Shown: positions 1 through 8,356 of the stretch, piece by piece
Layout of the letters: every line of letters starts with the position of its first letter
Numbering within the stretch: the stretch's first letter is position 1
Origin: Oceanospirillales bacterium
Lineage (GTDB): Bacteria; Pseudomonadota; Gammaproteobacteria; Pseudomonadales; Balneatricaceae
DNA length: 64,000 bases
NCBI GenBank assembly: GCA_018223185.1
Contig: JAAEYW010000002.1
Span: 1-64,000, forward strand
Direction: 5' to 3'
The notes under the pieces: model-generated
Databases searched by the model: none
The model's input: the letters and a program-made list of their open reading frames with translations, nothing else
What the model was told of the DNA's origin: nothing
Program-made: the position numbers and the translations under genes

Positions 1-209
1 TAACCATGTAGATATCGATGTTTCTATATCCTTCCCCATAACCTGCGATGAACCTAATAAAAGCATGGCCAAATATATGAACTCAGCGTACCAGAGGGAA
101 TCCCCCGGCTGGATTTAATAACGCTGGCGTGCATAAAACAGATAAGTAGGTTGTCTGCATTCAGAGGCGCATATCACCCGTAAGCGCTCTCCTTCAGAGG
201 AGAAGCGCA

Positions 210-1976
210 TCAGCTGACGCGCTGCTTTCGACGCCGGGAAACGAACAGATAACTGCCATCCTGTTTTTTCGCCTCTTTCTTAGCCTGAGCGGCGAGCTCC
301 GCAACCTCATGATAACTGACACAGCGGTACGGGTCCGGATGCACCACTCCGCAGGACAGACTGAGAACCGGATAGAACACTGATTCCCCCGTACGGCTGG
401 CCGCCCAGATACCGCCCTGTTCAAGATCTTTCGGGCTGTAAAACTCCCGTATCACCTGATCAAACTGAACAAGAATCCTTTCACAGCGCTCTTTCCAGTC
501 AGCCGTACGGAACACCACCACAAAGTCATCACCACCCACATGACCGGTAAAGTTCTCACCATTGGCATTATTAGTCAGCAACTCACCCAACAACTGTATC
601 AGCCGGTCGCCTTTGACATAGCCATAACTGTCATTGAATGGTTTGAAATAGTTGATATCAAAATACGCGACCCGAAAGTTCTCGGTCTGTTTAAGCAACC
701 CATCGATCTCCCGATTGATCGGTACATTACCGGGCAGCAACGTCAGAGGGTTGGCGTAACGGGCATTACGAATTTTCAGCTCAGTGATCTTTTTCAACAG
801 ATCACGAACATTACCAATACCCTGATAATGGCCATCTTTCGTAATCACCAGCCCCTGATGCAGATACACCGCATCCTGCTCAGTAATCAGTCGCGATACC
901 TGCTCCAGACTGGTATCAGACTCAATAATGATCGCTTTGGTATCCAGAATCCGGGTGACCGGACGATTCTCATACAGCGCCCGGCCATACTGAGTTGAAA
1001 ACAGCTCCAGCAGATCAGAGCGGTGGACGGTTCCGATCGGCCGGCCATCTTCAAGCACAGCCAGAATATCGTACAGCGGGTTTTCCCGGAACAGTTTAGC
1101 GGTATATTCCATCGGGTCATCAAAGCTCAGCGCCGGTGCCGGATGAACCAGCACCGCAGCGGTCTCTGCCATATCCTTTTCACTGCCCGCCCGCCGCTTA
1201 CGCGGCAACCACTCATCACTATTAGAAAGCATTTTCGGGTTCTGAGTTGGCCGTCCAAGATAAAAACCCTGGCCAATCGTCGCCCCCAGCTCTTTCAGGG
1301 TCACCAGCTCTGAACGGGTTTCCACCCCTTCAACAATCACTTTGGAGCCAACACCATTTGCGATACTGCAGATCGACTTTACAAACTGCCGCTTGACCGG
1401 ATCACGATCGACATTGTGGATAAAGTGCCGATCAATTTTAACGTAGTCGGGTTGTAGTTCAGACCAGAGTTTAAGCCCGGAATAACCGGTTCCAAGATCA
1501 TCAACGGCCACCTTGAATCCCATCCGCTTATAATGATTTATCGCTTCAAGGGTCAGCCCATAATTATCAAACGGATGCTGCTCCGATATCTCAATAACAA
1601 TTGAATCTAAAGGAATATCAAGAGATTCCAGCCATTCAGCGGTCAACCCATGCCGATACTCCGGAGTCCCCAGAAGTGAAGCACTGACATTCAGAAACAG
1701 TTTTCCGTCCAGCGACAAGCGGGCAAAAGCCTCCAGAGACAGCCGGCGACAGAGCAACTCCAGCCGGTGCTCCAGACCACATTCCATGGCGGTACTAAAC
1801 AGAAGCTGCGGGGTATAGAGTTCACTGTTCTCAGGACCACGAATCAGCGCTTCATACCCAAGTAACTCACCACGACGCAGATCGACAATCGGCTGAAAAT
1901 GCGGATACAGCTGCTCCGTGTCAAGCAGTTCATTAAGCTGTGTATAACGATCAGGTATAGTCTGCGGAGCGGTCAT
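210..1976 (-). CDS. EAL-CBS-GGDEF cyclic-di-GMP signalling protein
   Basis: Cytoplasmic c-di-GMP turnover protein of 588 aa. An N-terminal EAL phosphodiesterase domain covers about residues 15-250: EAL motif at 42-44, Asn96 in LNVS, Glu129, the pair Asp159-Asp160 in VDDLGTGYS, Lys180 in VKIDR and the EGVE loop near 216. All residues usually needed for catalysis are visible. A CBS pair follows (about 285-400), then a GGDEF domain (about 410-580) whose signature reads GGDDF at 481-485, with Asp where Glu is usual, so cyclase activity is doubtful. No transmembrane segment is seen. Most likely an active phosphodiesterase with nucleotide-sensing CBS and a weak, regulatory or inactive cyclase domain. 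Starts at ATG; divergent from the phosphatase-like gene at 2110. Confidence 0.93.
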   Translation of the reverse strand: MTAPQTIPDRYTQLNELLDTEQLYPHFQPIVDLRRGELLGYEALIRGPENSELYTPQLLFSTAMECGLEHRLELLCRRLSLEAFARLSLDGKLFLNVSASLLGTPEYRHGLTAEWLESLDIPLDSIVIEISEQHPFDNYGLTLEAINHYKRMGFKVAVDDLGTGYSGLKLWSELQPDYVKIDRHFIHNVDRDPVKRQFVKSICSIANGVGSKVIVEGVETRSELVTLKELGATIGQGFYLGRPTQNPKMLSNSDEWLPRKRRAGSEKDMAETAAVLVHPAPALSFDDPMEYTAKLFRENPLYDILAVLEDGRPIGTVHRSDLLELFSTQYGRALYENRPVTRILDTKAIIIESDTSLEQVSRLITEQDAVYLHQGLVITKDGHYQGIGNVRDLLKKITELKIRNARYANPLTLLPGNVPINREIDGLLKQTENFRVAYFDINYFKPFNDSYGYVKGDRLIQLLGELLTNNANGENFTGHVGGDDFVVVFRTADWKERCERILVQFDQVIREFYSPKDLEQGGIWAASRTGESVFYPVLSLSCGVVHPDPYRCVSYHEVAELAAQAKKEAKKQDGSYLFVSRRRKQRVS

Positions 1977-2109
1977 CTTGAGCCTGTTGGCGATTGTTGT
2001 TATTTCTCACAGCTTATTAAGTCCGGGTGACAAAAAGATGACAACTGGGAGGGTTTTATAACCACCCGGGTTAAGATACAGTCAGCTTTCACAGGAAAAG
2101 GATTTCACT

Positions 2110-2694
2110 ATGACCCGCTTCATTACAGCTCCCCGGTTTTACGCTATTCTGTTGCTCGCCCTCAGCTCAGTCATCCATGCTGAGACCCGGCTTCGCCCCG
2201 AGGTCTGGGCGTCCCCGGTCATCGGATCAGAGCTGAGCAACTTTTACCGTGTCGATGATCATCTGTACCGCTCCGAACAACCCGGCGATAAAGCATTTTC
2301 CCAACTGGCAGCATTCGGTATTAAAGAGGTACTTAATCTGAGGGAGTTTCATAGCGACAAGGATGAAGCCCGCGAGACTCAGCTAACACTTCATCAGCTG
2401 AAATTGCGCACCGGCAAAGTCACAGAAGACCATCTGATCGAAGCACTGCGCATTATTAAACACAGCAAAGGTCCATTACTGCTGCACTGCTGGCACGGTT
2501 CAGACCGCACCGGTACCGTGGTAGCGACTTACCGGATTGTTGAACAGGGCTGGAGCAAACAACAGGCACTGGATGAGATGACCAACGGCGGATACGGCTA
2601 TCACGCATCAATCTTCCCTAACCTGGTGGAGCTGATTAATGGGCTGGATGTAGAAAGGATAAAGACAGCTTTGAACTCTGATAAAAGCCTTTAA
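2110..2694 (+). CDS. Secreted dual-specificity/tyrosine phosphatase-like protein
   Basis: 194-aa protein with a cleavable signal peptide (about residues 1-24, ending near IHA) followed by a compact cysteine-phosphatase domain. The catalytic loop is HCWHGSDRTG at 126-135, giving Cys127 and Arg133 in the CX5R arrangement. The upstream YRSEQP motif (53-58) and VLNLRE (74-79) are typical of the DSP/Siw14-like branch. It should act in the periplasm, removing phosphate from protein Tyr/Ser/Thr or from a small phosphorylated molecule; the substrate cannot be read from sequence. A good SD (AGGAAAAGG) precedes the ATG. It converges on the Sel1-repeat array and ends in the hairpin at 2705-2738. Confidence 0.85.
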   Translation: MTRFITAPRFYAILLLALSSVIHAETRLRPEVWASPVIGSELSNFYRVDDHLYRSEQPGDKAFSQLAAFGIKEVLNLREFHSDKDEARETQLTLHQLKLRTGKVTEDHLIEALRIIKHSKGPLLLHCWHGSDRTGTVVATYRIVEQGWSKQQALDEMTNGGYGYHASIFPNLVELINGLDVERIKTALNSDKSL

Positions 2695-2704
2695 CGCTGA
2701 ACTG

Positions 2705-2738
2705 TCTTTAACGCTGGCACAACTGCCAGCGTTAAAGA
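2705..2738. terminator. Hairpin between convergent genes
   Basis: A perfect 15-bp inverted repeat (TCTTTAACGCTGGCA and its complement) flanks a 4-bp loop. No U-tract follows on either side, so it may act as a bidirectional 3' hairpin rather than a strong intrinsic terminator. Part of the left arm (TTTAACGCTG) is also present once more about 17 bp upstream. Confidence 0.6.
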
Positions 2739-3688
2739 TAGCCTGGCAGCCCCCTCTCAGGCTTAACACATAAAACTTGTTTCAGAAGCAGATACTTCTC
2801 GTTCTCCTCGGTTACGGGATTATACAACCCCTGTTCCGGGTGAGCGGGAAGAGGTAGCATTTCACTTAAGTTCGGGAATTTTAGATCTGGATTTTGATCC
2901 AACCGGTCATAAAGCTTGTCATACTTATCCGCCATTATTTGATCGACCTCGTAGCCCAAAGAACCTTCACGAAAAGTCTGATGTAAAGTCAGCATACTAT
3001 TTATACGACCTAACGCCGCCGCAGCCTGATAGTAATAGAGGGCTTTAGGGTAGTTTCTTTCAACCAACTCAATGTAAGCACCAAGCGCAAATGCTGACTC
3101 TCTATAATTCTGCTGGACCGCACACTGATGATAGGTGACTCCTATTGCATCTTCATTTCGCTTATATATATATCGGCTAGACGGTATTGTGCCTGAGGGC
3201 TGCCCAGCTGAGCCGCGCGGTGATAATACTTCCAGGCCCCCTCTTTATCCTGTTTCAGCGCCAGCCCCTTTTCGGCCATCACAGCTAAGTTGTAATACCC
3301 CGGCGGAATATCCCGGTCTGCCATCCACTGAAACCATTCCAGTGCTTTAAAATAACTCTGTTCTATACCACGCCCATGAAGGTAACGCATGGCTAACTGA
3401 CTGGCTGCTTTCCAGTGGCCCTGATCCGCTAAAAGCTGATACTGATTAGTGACATTCACTTCATCTTTATTCGGGATCTGTTTTTTCTCATAAGCCCGGA
3501 TCTCCTGATACATTTTTTCCAGCTCGGGATCGACGTCAGGCAGATGGTCTTTCTCATAGGCGCAGACAAAGGACTCCGTTTTGGAAGTACTCTATTTCGC
3601 TCATCGAACTATTCCCTTGTAATTCACTCTTGCAGGCACACAGGGTCATCGTTAAAACAGCAAGATAAAGGAGTTTTACTAAGTTCAT
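2732..3688 (-). pseudogene. Broken Sel1-repeat lipoprotein (immunity paralogue)
   Basis: Sixth and most distal member of the Sel1-repeat array, in three reading-frame pieces. The lipoprotein signal (MNLVKLLYL...TLCAC) starts at ATG 3688 and runs out of frame near 3554: the segment matching the intact paralogues carries one extra base at about 3585-3600. A central piece (about 3142-3550) matches Sel1 repeats 1-3. A second shift falls at about 3160-3175, where the TA-rich run is 4 bp shorter than in the paralogue at 5031-5047. The last piece (2732 to about 3150) restores the C-terminal repeats but its tail differs from the NPETDQNEMP ending of its siblings. Decay of a spare immunity gene is the simplest reading. 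Confidence 0.85.
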
Positions 3689-3722
3689 TCTGATCTGACA
3701 TTCCTTGTCATCGTTAAGCCGG

Positions 3723-4622
3723 TTATGGCATCTCGTTCTGGTCGGTTTCGGGGTTATACAACCCCTGTTCCGGGTGAGCGGGAAGAGGTAGCATTTCACT
3801 CAAGTTAGGAAATCTAAGATCAGGATTTTTTTTCAATCGGTCATACAGTTTGTCGTATTGCACAGCTCGAGATTCATTTATTTCGTAGCCAAAATCACCG
3901 TCACGAAATATACCCTCTAAAGTAAGCATACTTCCTATACGGCCTAATGCCGCCGCCGCCTGATAGTAATAGAGAGCTTTGGGATAGTTATCCTGTATCA
4001 AGCCTACATCGCCTAAAGCATCTGCTGATTCAGCATATCCTTGTTTCATTGCACAACGATGGAAAGCTTCGCCCTGCTCAAAATCTTTTCGCTGATGTAA
4101 GTATATTTCTCCTAAACGATATTGCGACTGTGGGTTACCCAGCTGAGCGGCTCTATGATAATACTGCCATGCACCCTCTTTATCCTCTTTCAGTGCCAGC
4201 CCTTTCTCTGCCAAGACTGCCAGGTTGTAATACCCCAGAGGGATATCCCGGTCTGCCATCCACTGAAACCACTCCAGTGCTTTAAAGTAACTCTGTTCTA
4301 CACCACGCCCATGAAGGTAACGCATGGCTAACTGACTCGTCGCTTTCCAGTGGCCCTGATCCGCTAATAGCTGATACCGGTTGATGATATTCATTTCATC
4401 TTTATTCGGGATCTGCTGTTTCTCATAGGTCCGGATCTCCTGATACTGCTGTTCCAGCTCCGGATCGACTTCAGGCAGATGGTCTTTTTCAAATGCACAA
4501 ATAAAGGGCTCTATCTGCGGGGTACTCTTTTCGGTCATCGAGCTATTCCCTTGTGATTCACTATTGCAGGCGCACAGGGTCATCGTTAAAACAACAAGAT
4601 AAAACCATTTAGCTAAGTTCAT
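3723..4622 (-). CDS. Sel1-repeat lipoprotein, Tli5-like immunity paralogue A
   Basis: 299 aa. Lipoprotein signal peptide with lipobox L-C-A-C (Cys19) followed by Asn, which favours outer-membrane retention. Then a helical solenoid of Sel1/TPR-like repeats (about 85-250; e.g. YLHGRGVEQSYFKALEWFQ, YNLAVLAEKGLALKEDKEGA, ALYYYQAAAALGR) and a conserved tail ending NPETDQNEMP. It lies downstream of vgrG and a phospholipase D effector. In the known PldB (Tle5b) systems of Pseudomonas aeruginosa the immunity proteins are tandem Sel1-type periplasmic/envelope proteins, so immunity against the 8299-10554 effector is the likely role. Its first ~40 residues are identical to paralogue B and its middle is identical to paralogue C, so the gene is a mosaic. 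Confidence 0.82.
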   Translation of the reverse strand: MNLAKWFYLVVLTMTLCACNSESQGNSSMTEKSTPQIEPFICAFEKDHLPEVDPELEQQYQEIRTYEKQQIPNKDEMNIINRYQLLADQGHWKATSQLAMRYLHGRGVEQSYFKALEWFQWMADRDIPLGYYNLAVLAEKGLALKEDKEGAWQYYHRAAQLGNPQSQYRLGEIYLHQRKDFEQGEAFHRCAMKQGYAESADALGDVGLIQDNYPKALYYYQAAAALGRIGSMLTLEGIFRDGDFGYEINESRAVQYDKLYDRLKKNPDLRFPNLSEMLPLPAHPEQGLYNPETDQNEMP

Positions 4623-4656
4623 TTGATTCTGACAATCCTTGTCATAGTTAAGCCGA

Positions 4657-5559
4657 TTACGGCATCTCGTTCTGGTCGGTTTCAGGGTTATACAGCCCTT
4701 GCTCTGGATGGGGAGGAAGAGGCGCTAATTCATTAAGATTTGGGAATTTCAAATCTGGATTTTTATCTAAGCGGTCATAAAGCTTGTCATACTTATCCGC
4801 CATCGTTTCATTGATTTCGTAGCCAAAATCACCATCGCGAAAAAAACCTTCAAGGGTGAGCATACTTCCAGTACGGCCTAACGCCGCCGCCGCCTGGTAG
4901 TAATAGAGGGCTTTAGGATAGTTTTCTTCAGCAATTTTATAAAATGAGCCCAGTGCATCTGCGGAATCTCGATATCCCTGTTTTGCTGCACACAGATGAT
5001 AAGGCAGCCCTGTAGCATTATCATTTCGAGGATATATATATATTTCAGCTAAACGATACTGAGCTTGCGGATTACCTAGCTGTGCAGCTCGATGATAATA
5101 CTTCCAGGCACCCTCTTTATCTTTCTTTAAAGCCAATCCTTTCTCGGCCATGACTGCCAGGTTGTAATAACCTAACGGAATATCCCGGTCTGCCATCCAC
5201 TGAAACCACTCCAGCGCTTTAAAATAACTTTGTTCTGTCCCTTTACCGTAGAGGTTACGGGTCGCCAGCTGGCTAACCGCTTTCCAGTGACCCTGTTCCG
5301 CTAAAAGCCGATACAGATTGGTGATATTTACTTCATCTTTATTCGGGATCTGTTTTTTCTCATAAGCCCGGATCTCCTGATACTGTTTCTCCAGCTCCGG
5401 ATCAACTTCAGGCAGGTGGTCTTTTTCAAAAGTGCAAACAAATGGTTCTATCTGCGGGGTACTCTTTTCGGTCATCGAGCTATTCCCTTGTGATTCACTA
5501 TTGCAGGCGCACAGGGTCATCGTTAAAACAACAAGATAAAACCATTTAGCTAAGTTCAT
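4657..5559 (-). CDS. Sel1-repeat lipoprotein, Tli5-like immunity paralogue B
   Basis: 300 aa, same plan as its neighbours: lipoprotein signal with Cys19, an acidic linker (DHLPEVDPELEKQYQEIR), Sel1-type repeats, and the tail ending NPETDQNEMP. It sits 34 bp from paralogue A and 34 bp from paralogue C. The start region and leader are a direct repeat of those of paralogue A, 937 bp away. Its centre is distinct from A and C (IYIYPRNDNATGLPYHLCAAKQGYRDSADALG), so specificity may differ there. Predicted to be anchored in the envelope facing the periplasm, where Tle5 phospholipases act. Function inferred from context. Confidence 0.82.
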   Translation of the reverse strand: MNLAKWFYLVVLTMTLCACNSESQGNSSMTEKSTPQIEPFVCTFEKDHLPEVDPELEKQYQEIRAYEKKQIPNKDEVNITNLYRLLAEQGHWKAVSQLATRNLYGKGTEQSYFKALEWFQWMADRDIPLGYYNLAVMAEKGLALKKDKEGAWKYYHRAAQLGNPQAQYRLAEIYIYPRNDNATGLPYHLCAAKQGYRDSADALGSFYKIAEENYPKALYYYQAAAALGRTGSMLTLEGFFRDGDFGYEINETMADKYDKLYDRLDKNPDLKFPNLNELAPLPPHPEQGLYNPETDQNEMP

Positions 5560-5593
5560 TTGATTCTGACAATCCTTGTCATAGTTAAGCCGA

Positions 5594-6493
5594 TTACGGC
5601 ATCTCGTTCTGGTCGGTTTCAGGGTTATACAGCCCTTGCTCTGGATGGGGAGGAAGAGGCGCTAATTCATTAAGATTTGGGAATTTCAAATCTGGATTTT
5701 TATCTAAGCGGTCATAAAGCTTGTCATACTTATCCGCCATCGTTTCATTGATTTCGTAGCCAAAATCACCGTCACGAAATATACCCTCTAAAGTAAGCAT
5801 ACTTCCTATACGGCCTAATGCCGCCGCCGCCTGATAGTAATAGAGAGCTTTGGGATAGTTATCCTGTATCAAGCCTACATCGCCTAAAGCATCTGCTGAT
5901 TCAGCATATCCTTGTTTCATTGCACAACGATGGAAAGCTTCGCCCTGCTCAAAATCTTTTCGCTGATGTAAGTATATTTCTCCTAAACGATATTGCGACT
6001 GTGGGTTACCCAGCTGAGCGGCTCTATGATAATACTGCCATGCACCCTCTTTATCCTCTTTCAGTGCCAGCCCTTTCTCTGCCAAGACTGCCAGGTTGTA
6101 ATACCCCAGAGGGATATCCCGGTCTGCCATCCACTGAAACCATTCCAGTGCTTTAAAATAACTCTGTTCTATACCACGCCCATGAAGGTAACGCATAGCT
6201 AACTGACTGGCTGCTTTCCAGTGGCCCTTATCCGCTAAAAGCTGATACTGATTAGTGACATTCACTTCATCTTTATTGGGTATCTGTTTTTTCTCATAGG
6301 CACGGACCTCCTGATACTGTTTTTCCAGCTCCGGATCGACTTCAGGCAGATGATCTTTTTCAAAAGAACAAATAAATGGCTCTATTTTGGGGATACTCTT
6401 TTCCGTCATCGAACTATTCCCTTGCGATTCACTATTGCAGGCGCACAGGGTCATCGTTATAACACCGAGATAAAGGAGTTTTACTAAGTTCAT
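5594..6493 (-). CDS. Sel1-repeat lipoprotein, Tli5-like immunity paralogue C
   Basis: 299 aa lipoprotein (signal MNLVKLLYLGVITMTLCAC, Cys19) with four to five Sel1-like repeats. The N-terminal third is closest to the broken copy at 2732-3688, residues of about 130-255 are identical to paralogue A, and the C-terminal tail (DKYDKLYDRLDKNPDLKFPNLNELAPLPPHP region) is identical to paralogue B. This patchwork points to recombination between array members. Same predicted role as the others: protection of the producing cell against the linked phospholipase effector. Confidence 0.82.
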   Translation of the reverse strand: MNLVKLLYLGVITMTLCACNSESQGNSSMTEKSIPKIEPFICSFEKDHLPEVDPELEKQYQEVRAYEKKQIPNKDEVNVTNQYQLLADKGHWKAASQLAMRYLHGRGIEQSYFKALEWFQWMADRDIPLGYYNLAVLAEKGLALKEDKEGAWQYYHRAAQLGNPQSQYRLGEIYLHQRKDFEQGEAFHRCAMKQGYAESADALGDVGLIQDNYPKALYYYQAAAALGRIGSMLTLEGIFRDGDFGYEINETMADKYDKLYDRLDKNPDLKFPNLNELAPLPPHPEQGLYNPETDQNEMP

Positions 6494-6523
6494 TCTGATC
6501 TGACATTCCTTGTCATTTTTAAC

Positions 6524-7429
6524 CTATTCAGGCATCTCGTTCTGGTCGGTTTTGGGATTATAGCGGCCCAGAGTTGGATGATAAGGCAGTGGATAGCGGG
6601 TAGCGATATCTATATATTTATACAGTGGATCTTTATTCAATTTATCCCATACTGCGTCAAGCTGACTCATCATAGATTCATCTTTGTGATAGCCTAATTC
6701 GCCATCCATAAAAACACCGCTTAAAAATAAAGCAGCACGTTGATCCCCGCCTCCAGCAGCCAGCAGCCAGCAGCCAGCAGCCAGCAGATAATAGTAGGCG
6801 GATTTGGGGTAATTCTTATCGACTATTTTCAACCAGGACGCATACTCTTTATATCCTATAGCACTACTCTGTCGTGCCGCACAGGCATAATAGGCTGAGG
6901 CTTTATCATCTTCCTGATCTTCTCGTGGAAGATCATAGCCGTAATGCTTCCCAAGCCGAACAAGCGCATTGGGCTCGCCCATGGACGCTGCTTTATGCAG
7001 ATATTGCCAGGCGGCTTCCCTGTCCTGGTAAACTCCCTGGCCACGTTCTAGCAGCACCGCCATATTGTAATAACCGATGGGGACATTCATCTCGATCAGT
7101 TTCTCAGTCAGATCCAATGCCTTAGCGCTGTCGGTCGGCACCCCTAGACCGTCCAGATAACGACGACTGAGGTTGTGCATCGCCTTCCAGTGGCCTTTAT
7201 CAGCCGCCAACTGATAGAGACCACTGATATTCTCATCATCTTTTCTACCTGGAGTCACCTCTGCACGACGAGCTTGCATAAACAGCTCCTCGGCATCGTT
7301 ATCCAGCTCAGGCAGATAGTCTGCCTGACTGGCGCATTCAAACTCAAAGGCCATCGCGGGAGCTCCGGTTAGTAGCAGAATAATCAGTAAACCGGTTTGT
7401 AGCATCCTTACTGTTAATCCTACATCCAT
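6524..7429 (-). CDS. Sel1-repeat periplasmic protein, Tli5-like immunity paralogue D
   Basis: 301 aa with a type-I signal peptide (cleavage near APAMA-FEFEC) and no lipobox, so predicted soluble periplasmic, unlike paralogues A-C. Sel1-type repeats cover about 70-250 (RRYLDGLGVPTDSAKALDL; MAVLLERGQGVYQDREAAWQ). The C-terminus ends NPKTDQNEMPE. It is close to paralogue E throughout, except for an LLAAGCWLLAAGGG insertion produced by five tandem copies of the heptamer CCAGCAG at 6753-6787, where E has two. Only 3 bp separate it from paralogue E. Immunity role inferred from position and family. Confidence 0.82.
   Translation of the reverse strand: MDVGLTVRMLQTGLLIILLLTGAPAMAFEFECASQADYLPELDNDAEELFMQARRAEVTPGRKDDENISGLYQLAADKGHWKAMHNLSRRYLDGLGVPTDSAKALDLTEKLIEMNVPIGYYNMAVLLERGQGVYQDREAAWQYLHKAASMGEPNALVRLGKHYGYDLPREDQEDDKASAYYACAARQSSAIGYKEYASWLKIVDKNYPKSAYYYLLAAGCWLLAAGGGDQRAALFLSGVFMDGELGYHKDESMMSQLDAVWDKLNKDPLYKYIDIATRYPLPYHPTLGRYNPKTDQNEMPE
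6753..6787 (+). repeat. Heptanucleotide tandem repeat (CCAGCAG)5 inside immunity gene D
   Basis: Five perfect head-to-tail copies of CCAGCAG. The equivalent position in paralogue E (about 7666-7679) has two near-perfect copies. The three extra units add 21 bp, i.e. seven in-frame residues. A gain or loss of one or two units would shift the frame. Confidence 0.9.
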
Positions 7430-7432
7430 CGT

Positions 7433-8356
7433 TTACTCAGGCATCTCGTTCTGGTCGGTTTTGGGGTTATAGCGACCCAGCGTTGGGTGATAAGGCAGCG
7501 GGTAGCGCACGGCTATATTAGGGAGCTTATAGAGGGGGTCTTTATCTAACTTTTTCGTAAAACCTTTCAACCTTAAGCCATAGGCTTCATCTTTTTCATA
7601 GCTTAGTTCACCATAAAGAAAGACTCCTCGTATAAATATGGCGGCACGATAATCCCCGCCCCCAGCAGCCAGCAAATAATAGTAGGCGGCTTTGGGGTAA
7701 TTCTTATCAACAATTTTTAACCAGGACGCATACTCTTTATATCCTATGGCACTATTTTGTTGTGCCGCACAGGCATAATAGACTGCGGCTTTATCATCCT
7801 CCTGATCTTCTCGTGGAAGATCATAGCCGTAATGCTGTCCAAGTCGTACCAGAGCATTGGGCTCGCCCATGGACGCGGCTTTATGCAGATATTGCCAGGC
7901 GGCTTCCCTGTCCTGGTAAACTCCCCGTCCCCGTTCCAGCAGCACCGCCATATTGTAATACCCGATGGGGACATTCATTTCGATCAGTTTTTCGGTCAGA
8001 TCCAATGCCTTGCCGCTGTCGGTCGGCACTCCTCTCCCATCCAGATAACGACGGCTGAGGTTGTGCATCGCCTTCCAGTGGCCTTTTTCAGCTGCCAACC
8101 GGTAAAGACCGCTGATATTCTCCTCATCTGTATTACCTGGCGTCACCTCTGCTCGACGGGCCTGCATAAACAGCTCATCCGCGTCTTGATCCAGTTCTGG
8201 CAGATAATCAGCCTGACGGGCGCATTCAAACTCAAAAGCCATCGCGGGAGCTCCGGTCAATAGTAGTATCAGTAAAAGCGGTAGTAGCAACCATCGGTTT
8301 AGTCCAGCGCCTTGCTGTAGGGGGTCTGGGTATCCCAGAATCGAGTGAGTGAACAT
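7433..8356 (-). CDS. Sel1-repeat periplasmic protein, Tli5-like immunity paralogue E (effector-proximal)
   Basis: 307 aa as read from the ATG at 8356, which overlaps the end of the phospholipase gene by 58 bp. An in-frame TTG about 20 codons in would give a more ordinary signal peptide (LLPLLLILLLTGAPAMA). Predicted soluble periplasmic with Sel1-type repeats from about 75 to 250. It is the member immediately downstream of the effector, the usual place for the cognate immunity gene, and the overlap implies co-translation. Closest to paralogue D. By analogy with the Tli5 proteins of P. aeruginosa it should bind and block the effector in the periplasm. Confidence 0.82.
   Translation of the reverse strand: MFTHSILGYPDPLQQGAGLNRWLLLPLLLILLLTGAPAMAFEFECARQADYLPELDQDADELFMQARRAEVTPGNTDEENISGLYRLAAEKGHWKAMHNLSRRYLDGRGVPTDSGKALDLTEKLIEMNVPIGYYNMAVLLERGRGVYQDREAAWQYLHKAASMGEPNALVRLGQHYGYDLPREDQEDDKAAVYYACAAQQNSAIGYKEYASWLKIVDKNYPKAAYYYLLAAGGGDYRAAIFIRGVFLYGELSYEKDEAYGLRLKGFTKKLDKDPLYKLPNIAVRYPLPYHPTLGRYNPKTDQNEMPE

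Noticed and set aside
1-209. Possible feature at the left edge
   Set aside because: No frame, hairpin or repeat that I can support; it is the region downstream of the EAL-GGDEF gene.
3723-8356. Sel1-repeat genes as Hcp-like beta-lactamase or general stress lipoproteins
   Set aside because: Sel1 repeats occur in many proteins, but tandem paralogues directly behind vgrG and a Tle5-type phospholipase fit immunity genes better.
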